Of a DNA stretch of 64,000 nucleotides, positions 10,979 through 19,005 are shown piece after piece. Location of the stretch: positions 348,696 to 412,695 of the forward strand of contig NZ_SJPT01000007.1 of the NCBI RefSeq assembly GCF_007860095.1, written 5' to 3'. The position numbers were made by a program, and so were the translations under genes. The stretch is from Novipirellula galeiformis (GTDB lineage: Bacteria > Planctomycetota > Planctomycetia > Pirellulales > Pirellulaceae). Every line of letters begins with the position of its first letter. The stretch's first letter is position 1. The notes under the pieces were generated by a model. It saw nothing but the letters and a program-made list of their open reading frames with translations, had not been told where the DNA came from and ran no database searches.

Positions 10979-11190
10979 CCAAGAACTACGCAGGCAGGAG
11001 AGAAATTGAAATGAACGACCGATCCCCGCAAAAGCGCGAGCGATCACCACGTGAAGAGTGTGCCCGCTGGAACGCCGCAGCTCAAGGGCGGCGCACGGTA
11101 GGCCGCCAGCGGCTGCCCTGTTGGTGACAAGCAGATCAAGAGAGATCAGATGACGGTTTTCCCATTTTCCTGTCCCCCATTTTCCTGTTC
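10979..11190. other. Spacer upstream of the RNase HII-like gene
   Basis: No supported gene. It leads into the tandem repeat array starting near 11150; the sequence 11150-11190 already carries the 'cccattttcctgt' repeat motif. Confidence 0.4.
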
Positions 11191-11990
11191 TCATTTCCGG
11201 CAGGGGCTCGCGAGACTCTGCCGACGCGCGAAAGGTTTTAACAGAAAGATGGGGGACAGGAAAATGAAAGCGGATCACGTGCTTGGGGGTTTTCCAATTT
11301 TTCTGTCCCCCATTTTCCTGTTCTCATTTCCGGCATGGGCTTCGGGAACGGCCGGGCGAGTTTGCCGAGGCAGCGGGCTCGCGAGACTCCGCCGACGCGC
11401 GAAAGGTTTTAACAGAAAGATGGGGGACAGGAAAATGAAAGCGGATCGCGTGCTTGGGGGTTTTCTCATTTTTCTGTCCCCCATTTTCCTGTTCTCATTT
11501 CCGGCAGGGGCTTCGGGAACGGCCGGGTGAGTATGCCGAGGCAGCGGGCTCGCGAGACTCTGCCGACGCGTGAAAGGTTTTAACAGGAAGATGAAGGGAC
11601 AGGAAAGTAAAAGCGGATCACGTGCTTGGGGGTTTTCCAATTTTTCTGTCCCCCATTTTCCTGTTCTCATTTCCGGCAGGGGCTTCGGGAACGGCCGGGC
11701 GAGTTTGCCGAGGCAGCGGGCTCGCGAGACTCTGCCGACGCGTGAAAGGTTTTAACAGAAAGATGGAGGGACAGGAAAATGAAAGCGGATCACGTGCTTG
11801 GGGGTTATCCAATTTTTCTGTAGGTCGTGTCGCTCGACGGTGGTCCGCGTTCTGGCGAACGCAGCTACGGGAACGGCAGCAGCTCGCGGTTCCTAATAGC
11901 CGCTGATTCGACAGGAAGGTTAAAGCGAATCAGGTGCTTGGGTATTCCCATTTTCCTGTTCCCCATTTTCCTATTCACCCTCGTGCATGG
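11190..11990. repeat. ~171-bp tandem repeat array
   Basis: The landmark 'aaaggttttaacag' recurs at 11231, 11402, about 11574 and about 11745, a period of 171-172 bp, with nearly identical sequence between (cgggctcgcgagactctgcc; cggatcacgtgcttggggg; cccccattttcctgttctca). Units carry opposed motifs (gggggacaggaaaatg and cccccattttcctgt), so they can fold into hairpins. The last unit is cut and joined to a tail with 'gcgttctggcgaacgcagct', which also occurs in the 47.2-kb array. ORFs here are in all frames and change with the repeats, so no gene is called. Confidence 0.85.
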
Positions 11991-12086
11991 GGATTAATCA
12001 GCGGAGTACGAACCAGAGAAGGCCGCTTGGGCTTAAAACCTACGCCGAATTTCAAATTGCGTTCGCGTCTCGTGCACTGCTTCGGC

Positions 12087-13334
12087 TCACGCCAGTGAGC
12101 GGTAGATCTCGGCCATTTTTTCCATCCGCTTTTGAAAACAGAATTTGTCCACCACCGTCTCCCTGCCTCCTTGCCCCAGCCGACCTGCCAGTGCGGCATC
12201 CTCGAGCACGCGTTTGATCTCCGCTGCCAACCCCTCGGGATCGCTCGGCGACACCAGCAACCCGTTGCGGTGGCCATCGATCAACCGCGGCACGCCTGCG
12301 ATCCGCGTGGCCACGATCGGCACTTCGAACGCCATCGCTTCCAACAACACGTTCGGTAACCCTTCCCGCAAACTGCTCAGCGCATACACGTCAAACGCTT
12401 GGTAATAGGTTTCCGGGTTCGCCACAAAGCCGGCCATCCGAATCCGCTCGCTCAATCCTTGCTGTTCGATCTGAGTCTTCAGCGTCTCAGCGAGCGGCCC
12501 ATCGCCGACGATCACCAGCCCGACATCGTGTCCTTGTTGGACCAGTTGTCCCACGGCATCGATCAGAAACGCGAACCCTTTTTCCTCCGACAAGCGTCCC
12601 ACGGCGCCAATCAATTTACGCGATTCCGGCCAATCGATCGCGGCCTTGGCCTGGGCAATCGTTTGTCGCCGGCGATATTGCTCGGTATCGATCGCATTGT
12701 CGATCATCGACAAACGGTCCGCGGGGACACGTCCCCGACGGCACGCATCAAACAAATCGGTCGAGACACAGACGACCGCCTCGTAGCGCCGCAAGCACCA
12801 ACGGTCGATGGCGTAATAGAGGGGCGTTTTCCAGGTATTGAGCACCCAGCCGTGCACCGTGGAAACGAGCTGCATCGGGTAGCGACGCCGCAACCACAAG
12901 CCCGCCAGATTGCTTTTGTAATCGTGGCCATGCCAGATCAAGGGACGATTCCCGAGCCGTTTGAGCAGCTCGTCCAGCCGAGCGTAGATGCGGTAGTCGG
13001 TCGCCCCGGCATCGTCCACCGCGACCAACGGCGCATCGGCCGTTTCGGCGCGGCGTTGGATCGCAGCAAACCCTTCATCGGCTGGGTCACGCAGATAAAC
13101 ACAAACGCAGTCGTAGCCCAGAGGGTGCAAGAAACGAGGCGAATGGAGGATCGTTTTTTCCGGTCCTCCCCCAGTACCACTGACGATCCGCACGTGCAGC
13201 ACCAGCGGATGCGAGCTCGGCTCGGACAACAGAGAGCGTGCCCGCGCATTGGCCGTGACACCGCTTGCGATCGTTTCATTACCGACAGATTCATCAACTG
13301 TCGGGGCGTCATTCATCAATGAATTCAAACTCAT
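12087..13334 (-). CDS. Glycosyltransferase family 4
   Basis: 415 residues, GT-B fold. The C-terminal half has the GT4 nucleotide-sugar signature: IGAVGRLSEEKGFAFLIDA, VGDGPLAETL, and the E-x7-E motif in SSLREGLPNVLLEAMAFEVP followed by IVATRIAGVPRLI. It should transfer a sugar from a nucleotide donor to a growing glycan at the inner membrane. ATG 13334 (MSLNSLMND) is preferred over an upstream TTG; the first ~35 residues are not conserved GT sequence. It lies downstream of the VanZ-like gene on the same strand, separated from it by microsatellites. Confidence 0.9.
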   Translation of the reverse strand: MSLNSLMNDAPTVDESVGNETIASGVTANARARSLLSEPSSHPLVLHVRIVSGTGGGPEKTILHSPRFLHPLGYDCVCVYLRDPADEGFAAIQRRAETADAPLVAVDDAGATDYRIYARLDELLKRLGNRPLIWHGHDYKSNLAGLWLRRRYPMQLVSTVHGWVLNTWKTPLYYAIDRWCLRRYEAVVCVSTDLFDACRRGRVPADRLSMIDNAIDTEQYRRRQTIAQAKAAIDWPESRKLIGAVGRLSEEKGFAFLIDAVGQLVQQGHDVGLVIVGDGPLAETLKTQIEQQGLSERIRMAGFVANPETYYQAFDVYALSSLREGLPNVLLEAMAFEVPIVATRIAGVPRLIDGHRNGLLVSPSDPEGLAAEIKRVLEDAALAGRLGQGGRETVVDKFCFQKRMEKMAEIYRSLA

Positions 13335-13421
13335 GCGTCTCAATACGAATCCGAAAAGGGCAGCTCAGCCACCGAGGAAGCTAGGTTTTACGCCAACAGC
13401 GTTCGGTCCCCAAGGCCCAAA

Positions 13422-13449
13422 GTCGTTGTTTGCTCCGCAAACAAAACGC
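13422..13449. repeat. Palindromic 'gtttgctccgcaaac' element, copy 1
   Basis: The element cgttgtttgctccgcaaaca followed by aaacgc has a stem gtttgc/gcaaac around tcc. Other copies lie at about 15135, 15231, 19235 and (inverted) 58241. It occurs only between genes. Confidence 0.7.
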
Positions 13450-13740
13450 ACCGTCCCACCGTCCCACCGTCCCACCGTCCCACCGTCCCTTCTTCCTCCG
13501 TCCCTCCCACCACCATCCCTTCTTCTTCCCCACTCCCCACTCCCCACTCCCCACTCCCCACTCCCCACTCCCCACTCCTCACTCCCTCTCCTTGTCTCCT
13601 TGTCTCCTTGTCTCCTTGTCTCCTTGTCTCCTTGTCTCCTTGTCTCCTTGTCTCCCTGTCTCCTTGTCTCCTTCACTCCTTCACTCCTTCACTCCTTCAC
13701 TCCTTCACTCCTTCACTCCTTCACTCCTTCACTCCCCTCC
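13450..13740. repeat. Compound 7/8-bp microsatellite next to the VanZ-like gene
   Basis: Successive tracts of accgtccc (8 bp), actcccc (7 bp), tgtctcct (8 bp, about 11 copies) and tcactcct (8 bp, about 8 copies), all pyrimidine-rich on the plus strand. The stop codon of the VanZ-like gene (tca at 13729-13731) lies inside the last tract, so slippage there could alter that protein's C-terminus. Confidence 0.9.
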
Positions 13741-15108
13741 AGCCCACGTCACGACGACGCGGTAGCTGAGCCAGCCGCCGAGCGCACCGGCGGCATAGAT
13801 CAACACGTCCGAAGCATCAGCGTAAAAGGGGACCAGGTAGACCTGGGCCACTTCGATCGTCAAACCGGTGCCCAGCACCACCAGGATCGAGGTCAGCGAG
13901 GCGACGACGCCAGGAGTTTGCTGGCGTGAACCAGGGCGTGAAAAAACGTGGGCCAGCGCGACTCCCAAAGCGGCAAACAGGATCATCTTGCCGACCAGAT
14001 TCGAACCGGCCAGGAATTCGGAGGTGTAGTAATACTTCACAAACGGAGGCGACCAGAAGTCGATCCAGCCCGCATCGATTTCAGCCCGGTTTGCGACCCG
14101 TTCATACCTGGCCAAAAACGCGACAAAGATGCCCAGCACTACCAACAACAGCGACGCACAGCGAACGCTGACTCGGTCCGTGATTCGCTGAATCGCAGTC
14201 CAATGAGTCGCCAGCACCACGCCGATCGCGGCCCCGGCCCAGCCACAGACGACATCGGCTAGCGTGGTGTAGCGAGTGAAGATGGGCGCTTGCAGCAATT
14301 CAATCAAGATTGGAAAGCCCAACATGATCGCCAGCCCGCGGTGCTGCATGCGGGCCAAGACGATCAAAATTCCCAAGGGCACCATCCGCAAGCTTGAAAC
14401 GGCCAGCGCGATCGCCAGTTCCAGCAGCCCTCGTTGCGGATCAAGCGCCACGACGTGCAAGCCAGGCACCCAAGCGAATCTCCCCGCATTCGCTTTCGCA
14501 GCCCACTCCGCTTGGCTGAACATGACGTCCAGCGGCAGCACGGAGTAGACGAGCAACAGCGAGCAAAACGACCACAGCAGCACGGTGGCGATCCGAGACG
14601 ACGAAGACGCATCCCAGCTCAACGTACGGACGCGTCGCCAAACCGCCAGCGCCGGTCGACCGACGGCGATCCATAGCAGTGGCGAGATCGTGGCTGCGAC
14701 ACAACCTGCGGCGATATCGTTGCCCGAGACGGTTCGCCGTGGGTACCACAATTGCAGAAATTCGATCCCCACGATCAACGTGTTGCCAAACAGGATGATG
14801 GCGAACAGCGAGGCTAGGTAGCGGAGGGTCAGACGTCCGTCGCGGTCGGCTGCCCCGGCCAACAGAAATCCGAAGGGCAGCGCGACCAATCCGTTGGCGA
14901 CCCAGTCGGCGCGGCGATCGACGTTCAAATTTAGCCAGCGGAGCGAGCGGAATCGCTCGATCGCCTCGTCGAGTGCCAGCGGACGGTACTCCAGCGGCAC
15001 GATCGACGCGTAGACCAATGCCACCGCAGCGAGCGAGCCCAGGACGGCCAGCCAAACACGGGGCGAGCCATCGTCCAGCGGTCGGGGAAAACGATCCAGC
15101 TCGTTCAT
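13729..15108 (-). CDS. VanZ-like family membrane protein (three VanZ-like units)
   Basis: 459 residues, about 11-12 predicted membrane helices. The VanZ pattern (N-x-xxFxPxG ... E-x-xQ ... R/D ... D-xxxN/G-xxG) appears three times: WVANGLVALPFGFLL with EFLQLWYPRRTVSGNDI, ELLQAPIFTRYTTLADVVCG, and EVAQVYLVPFYADASDVLIY. VanZ-like proteins often sit in exopolysaccharide loci; their reaction is unknown. ATG 15108 (MNELDRF) is chosen because the 31 upstream in-frame codons come from the dispersed 'gtttgctccgcaaac' repeat. The stop codon lies in a microsatellite. Confidence 0.85.
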   Translation of the reverse strand: MNELDRFPRPLDDGSPRVWLAVLGSLAAVALVYASIVPLEYRPLALDEAIERFRSLRWLNLNVDRRADWVANGLVALPFGFLLAGAADRDGRLTLRYLASLFAIILFGNTLIVGIEFLQLWYPRRTVSGNDIAAGCVAATISPLLWIAVGRPALAVWRRVRTLSWDASSSSRIATVLLWSFCSLLLVYSVLPLDVMFSQAEWAAKANAGRFAWVPGLHVVALDPQRGLLELAIALAVSSLRMVPLGILIVLARMQHRGLAIMLGFPILIELLQAPIFTRYTTLADVVCGWAGAAIGVVLATHWTAIQRITDRVSVRCASLLLVVLGIFVAFLARYERVANRAEIDAGWIDFWSPPFVKYYYTSEFLAGSNLVGKMILFAALGVALAHVFSRPGSRQQTPGVVASLTSILVVLGTGLTIEVAQVYLVPFYADASDVLIYAAGALGGWLSYRVVVTWAGGE

Positions 15109-15956
15109 CAAAACGTTACCGCGGTGAGGGAGAAAGTCGTTGTTTGCTCCGCAAACAAAACGCGGCGGCAAGCAACCCAACGTCGTACAGCATAACGGCA
15201 AGCCGCGGCAGCGTCAGAGCCAACCAGATAGTCGTTGTTTGCTCCGCAAACAAAACGCAGCAGCAAGCCCCCCCAACGCGTCAACGAGTGCCCGCGCAAC
15301 ATAGGCGACAATAAGAATCCCGAGTCGCAGCCAAACAATCCCCCCGGCCCAAAGATGAACAGGAAAATGGGGGACAGAAAAATGGGAATACCGAGCACCT
15401 GATCTGGCTCTATCTTCCTGGCTCCATTTTTCTGTCAAAACAGGGCATCCCTAGAAGATCAATCGTTGTCCGAACAAACAAGCTCAGGTGCAAGCTTGCC
15501 GTTTCATCACGTTTTCCGTAGTGGACGAGGCAACGAGTCCCTGTTTTTTTTTTTTTTGCCATGGACTCGTTGCCTCGTCCACGACGCTCGACCCTAATTC
15601 CTAGCTGTTACGCAACATTCGCGTTCATCCGCGCCATTCGCGGGCAAAACCCGTCCAAAATGCGCCCGCGAATGACGCGAATGAGCGCCAATAGGAATCC
15701 CGAACCGCAGCTAGACAATCCCCCCTACCCGAAGATGAACAGGAAAATGGGGGACAGAAAAATGGGAATACCGAGCACCTGATCTGGCTTTATTTTCTGT
15801 CTCCATTTTTCTGTCAAAACAGGGCATCCCTAAAAGCTCATGCCCGACGAGCGACAAAAAGATGGGGGGCAAAAAGAGGAGGAAACCGTCATCCGATCAC
15901 TCTCAATTTCCCTGTCAAAACTGGGCATCCCTCGGCGCAGTGCAGCGGGCTACCGC
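15109..15956. repeat. Interspersed repeat block, left copy
   Basis: No gene. It holds two gtttgctccgcaaac elements (about 15135 and 15231) and two copies of a ~140-bp module running from 'aatcccgag.cgcag' to 'cagggcatccct' (about 15316-15452 and 15695-15832). Between them are a 20-bp perfect hairpin and a further module near 15840-15930. A closely related block lies at about 19225-19985 in the same orientation, so the kinase/PqqD/peptide genes sit between direct repeats. Confidence 0.85.
15521..15582. repeat. Perfect 20-bp inverted repeat with T-rich loop
   Basis: gtggacgaggcaacgagtcc (15521-15540) is the exact reverse complement of 15563-15582; the 22-base loop contains 14 T in a row. A second copy with the same stem and a near-identical loop lies at 19710-19771. 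It could work as a bidirectional terminator or be a mobile-element relic. Confidence 0.85.
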
Positions 15957-18152
15957 TCAATCGTCTTTGGTAAACGCGATCCGTTTGGTCCACGTCAACG
16001 GGTCCAACCAGGTACGCATCTTCGGCAGCGGATAATGCTCAAGCGACCACAACGCGAAACAACGTTTTCGTGAGCGAAAATCGGGACCCGCAGGGATCGC
16101 GGCGACTCGCATCGTGCGGTAGATCCATTGGCGTCGCAAACGCTGTACGCTTCCTCCACTCATCTGCTCGATTACCTCCGCCGGACAATCCAATTGCAAC
16201 AGCTCCATCGCCAAGCTTAACATACAAGCGACTGGCATTCCGAGCTGCAATTCGCACGTCCGCCGGATCAATTCCTGCCAATCGAACGGAGCCGTGTCGG
16301 ATCTCTCACCGGATTGCGCCCCGGCCAAATCGCACGGCTGCTCGATCATACAGCTGATGTCCCAAAGATCGCGAAACGCGCGCTGAAACTCACCGGTTCG
16401 GGCCAGATTCAATGCCGAATGAAGCACGCGATCGACTCGGTCGAGAATCGAAAAGGGGCTGTCCGGTAGGCGTATCGAACGGGCAATCAATTCATCGGCC
16501 ACAAAGCTGCGTGGGTCCGAAATGGGTAACAGTCGAAAATGGACATCCACTTCAATCCGCCGATAAGCATGTTTCAACGGAGCCAACTCGTGCAGCCAAC
16601 GACGATAGTAACGGCAATCGGCCTCGGATAAATCGTCATCCACCGCGTAACCCACCCGACGCAGCGCCGCTTCCACCCGCGGCAAGGCCGCTTCGCTCAC
16701 TAAGAGATCGACGTCATTGGTTCGTCGGCCGCCCGCCCAGGGCATCGCTGCGGCGAGATAGGCCACTCCTTTCAATAACACCACTGGATCGTCCACCGCC
16801 GCCAACGCCGTTTTCAGTTGGCGCAGCTCGAATCCAAACGTGATGTCGTTGAATCGGGTGGACTGAATTTCGTGTTCCAATCGTGAGCGAGCCGGCGCAG
16901 GGATCCATTCCCAGGCGGCACTTTCGCGCGCACGCCAAGCGACCCGGGAAAGCAGCCCGGTGTGCGAGGCGACGAGTGTCAGCGCATCCCACTGGGGCAA
17001 TGACACGCTTTCCAGTGGCACACGCCCACGCAGCAGGTCAATCATCTGGGTCAGATCCTCGTTCCAAATGTCTGCGTTTGCCGCGACTCCACGCGGTGGC
17101 GCTGCGGACACCTTCGTGCAAACCGACACAGGATCCGCCGCGCTGAGCGCTGCGGTTGAAGCGCAGGGCCGGTTCCTACCGGGCGACTCGTGCACGCTAC
17201 GCTTTGGATCCGAACGCTCCGTGGCGGCGATCGCAACCTCGTTCCAATCATGATCTCGCAAAAATCGCTCGGCATCGGCCGCCTCGTCGTAAAACAGTTC
17301 AAAAGCAGGCACGTGTTTGGCTAAACGCACCGTCGCCTGAAATCCCGACTCACCGAGTTGACGATAATTAATCCCGAACTGGTTCAAGCGGGTGAACAAC
17401 CCACCCGGGGTGACTGGTTTTAGTTCCAAACGTTGGCCCGGACCGCGGCGAGGGAACACGATTGCGGCGGGGGAAAAGGATTTACCTCTTAGCGCATGCG
17501 ACTTCGCCGTGGAACGAAGATGAGCGATTTGTACTGGAGGATCGACGATTCTGCCGTACGGGCCGAACACCGCATCGCTGCCATAACGCTCGGAGATCAG
17601 TTCCAACGAATGGCCCTTCAAGATGGTCGGACGGCCGAGCGCCGTCAGGGTCAAGTCATCGAGATCAAACATCGAGATTTCATCACTCAGCAATCCCCAT
17701 CCGCACATCATCAAGGTTGACGCGAGGGTGCTTTTCCCTGCTCCCGAGTTACCGGGAAAGACGAGCGTTTGATTCTCCGAACCGGGGATTAGCGCCGAGG
17801 CGCCGTGGATGGCAAGATGTCGGTGCGAGGCACGAAAAAAACACCAACTGCAAACCCATTCCATCCCCGCCACCGTCAAGCGGCGCGGCCACGCTTGCCA
17901 AATATGTCCATTGACCGTGGCGACTACCATCCTTCTGCCACGTTCAAACCTAGGATCCAACCGCATCCGAAAATCTGAAAACTCGTACGGCGGCACCAGC
18001 GGATGATCCCCATGTAAAACGTGGACCGCTTGAGCAATCAAAGGAAGCTCCGACTGGATCCGAAACGTGTAAGGACCAAACCGAAGTCCGATCCCCTCGT
18101 TTCGTAGTCGCGTCGCGAGTTCGTCAAGAGTGACGTCGGCGATCTTCAGCAC
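15957..18152 (-). CDS. HprK-related kinase fused to nucleotidyltransferase
   Basis: 731 residues. The N-terminal part (1-300) is like HPr-kinase-related 'kinase A' proteins: HGASAL (116-121), P-loop GNSGAGKST (134-142) and LLSDEISMFD with the acidic residue of HprK enzymes. The C-terminal part (about 380-731) is a nucleotidyltransferase-fold domain: LLKGVAYLAAA, then GG-RRTNDVDLLV with the metal-binding Asp pair near 482-484. In other bacteria these domains are usually separate neighbouring genes; here they are one chain joined by a Ser/Ala/Pro linker. The start is GTG 18152 in GTGCTGA, overlapping the stop of the PqqD-like gene by 7 bases, so the two are translationally coupled. Likely role: phosphorylating and/or nucleotidylating a peptide or protein bound by the PqqD-like partner (inference). 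Confidence 0.82.
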   Translation of the reverse strand: MLKIADVTLDELATRLRNEGIGLRFGPYTFRIQSELPLIAQAVHVLHGDHPLVPPYEFSDFRMRLDPRFERGRRMVVATVNGHIWQAWPRRLTVAGMEWVCSWCFFRASHRHLAIHGASALIPGSENQTLVFPGNSGAGKSTLASTLMMCGWGLLSDEISMFDLDDLTLTALGRPTILKGHSLELISERYGSDAVFGPYGRIVDPPVQIAHLRSTAKSHALRGKSFSPAAIVFPRRGPGQRLELKPVTPGGLFTRLNQFGINYRQLGESGFQATVRLAKHVPAFELFYDEAADAERFLRDHDWNEVAIAATERSDPKRSVHESPGRNRPCASTAALSAADPVSVCTKVSAAPPRGVAANADIWNEDLTQMIDLLRGRVPLESVSLPQWDALTLVASHTGLLSRVAWRARESAAWEWIPAPARSRLEHEIQSTRFNDITFGFELRQLKTALAAVDDPVVLLKGVAYLAAAMPWAGGRRTNDVDLLVSEAALPRVEAALRRVGYAVDDDLSEADCRYYRRWLHELAPLKHAYRRIEVDVHFRLLPISDPRSFVADELIARSIRLPDSPFSILDRVDRVLHSALNLARTGEFQRAFRDLWDISCMIEQPCDLAGAQSGERSDTAPFDWQELIRRTCELQLGMPVACMLSLAMELLQLDCPAEVIEQMSGGSVQRLRRQWIYRTMRVAAIPAGPDFRSRKRCFALWSLEHYPLPKMRTWLDPLTWTKRIAFTKDD

Positions 18153-18493
18153 GGAGACTCCTGGTCAATCAAGCCAACCAACGCCATTTGCGACAATGCC
18201 TCGGCAATGTAGTTCTGAAACGTGGCGTCATAAGCCAGCTCGACCTCCGCGGCCACCATTTTCCCCAGCTCGCCTTCCCCACTCGCCTGCCCAGCACGTT
18301 GCATCAAGAAACGCAAAACAGCGACATCGATCGCGTTCATCAGGTAGGAATCCCAATAGGAAGCACTGAAGACGGCAAACTCGTTCTCGGCCAACCGCTC
18401 GATCAAAATCTCGTTCTGTGAGCAACGCCAACGACGCTCCAGCGGCGTAGCGGCGGTCACAGCGATCTCCGTTTGGCTCGTTTCGGTAGTCAT
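18146..18493 (-). CDS. PqqD-like peptide chaperone of the HPr-rel-A type
   Basis: 115 residues. The layout WRCSQNEILIERLAENEFAVFSASYWDS...IDVAVLRFLM...LSQMALVGLIDQE resembles PqqD-like proteins found next to HprK-related kinase A ('HPr-rel-A system PqqD family'). PqqD-type winged-helix proteins bind leader peptides of ribosomally made, modified peptides (RiPP recognition element). It starts at ATG 18493 and its stop overlaps the kinase start. Upstream on the same strand is a 69-codon gene that looks like a secreted-peptide precursor, the natural candidate ligand (inference). Confidence 0.75.
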   Translation of the reverse strand: MTTETSQTEIAVTAATPLERRWRCSQNEILIERLAENEFAVFSASYWDSYLMNAIDVAVLRFLMQRAGQASGEGELGKMVAAEVELAYDATFQNYIAEALSQMALVGLIDQESPC

Positions 18494-18795
18494 GGTTTAA
18501 GCTGGGGCGAACGGTCGGCGCGTGAGAAACCAGTTACCACCGAATCTTGAACATCGCGGGAGACGACGGTGAGACCGCCGCAGGGAAGAAACAGGAGAAA
18601 ATCGGTTGCCACCCGATAATTAGACATCACGAAGTGTAGAAGAGAATTCGCCGCGCCATCGATCTGGCGTCAAGCAGGAAGCACAATACACAATCGTCGC
18701 TTTCTTTTTCATTCCACGGCCGCGAAGTCAATCAGCGCCAACCCGCGATACACGGAGCGCGAATCAGCGAGTGTGATATGGCGATCGGCGTGTCA
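18494..18795. other. Gap between peptide gene and pqqD-like gene
   Basis: 302 bases with no gene. It is the 5' region of the pqqD-like gene on the minus strand and may hold a second promoter or a terminator that keeps peptide mRNA abundant relative to the enzymes. No strong hairpin or promoter was found by eye. Confidence 0.35.
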
Positions 18796-19005
18796 CTATG
18801 GGGTCGTCGGAGGCACACTTGGTCCGGAAACCTTCGACGTAGGGCCTTGAGCGTGGGCGGTTTGCGCCGAGCCGGCGACGATCATCGGGCCGCCGACCAC
18901 CGCCGCCATCATCAGCATGCGACGTCGTTGCGGATTGACTTGCGTCGCTGTGGTGTGATCCACGGCATCGTCATTCAACTCAGGATTCTCGTTCTCTAGA
19001 TGCAT
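18796..19005 (-). CDS. Small secreted peptide precursor with Tat-like signal
   Basis: 69 residues: an acidic N-terminus (MHLENENPELNDDAVDH), then QRRRMLMMAAVVGGPMIVAG, a twin-arginine-like signal with a hydrophobic core (about 27-45), and a putative signal peptidase site AHA|QG after residue 52. Cleavage would leave only 17 residues, QGPTSKVSGPSVPPTTP, rich in Pro, Ser, Thr and Gly. ATG 19005 has an AGGA site 11 bases upstream. It is first in line before the pqqD-like and kinase/NTase genes on the same strand. It could be the substrate of that set; alternatively it is an unrelated small exported protein. Confidence 0.6.
   Translation of the reverse strand: MHLENENPELNDDAVDHTTATQVNPQRRRMLMMAAVVGGPMIVAGSAQTAHAQGPTSKVSGPSVPPTTP

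Noticed and set aside
11150..11990. Several ORFs of 60-130 codons in both strands of the 171-bp array
   Set aside because: They shift with the repeat units, share residues such as FSCPSIFLLKPF in different frames, and lack homology; products of repeat DNA.
17462..17914. 150-codon plus-strand ORF opposite the kinase/NTase gene
   Set aside because: Antisense shadow of a gene with clear P-loop and HprK motifs.
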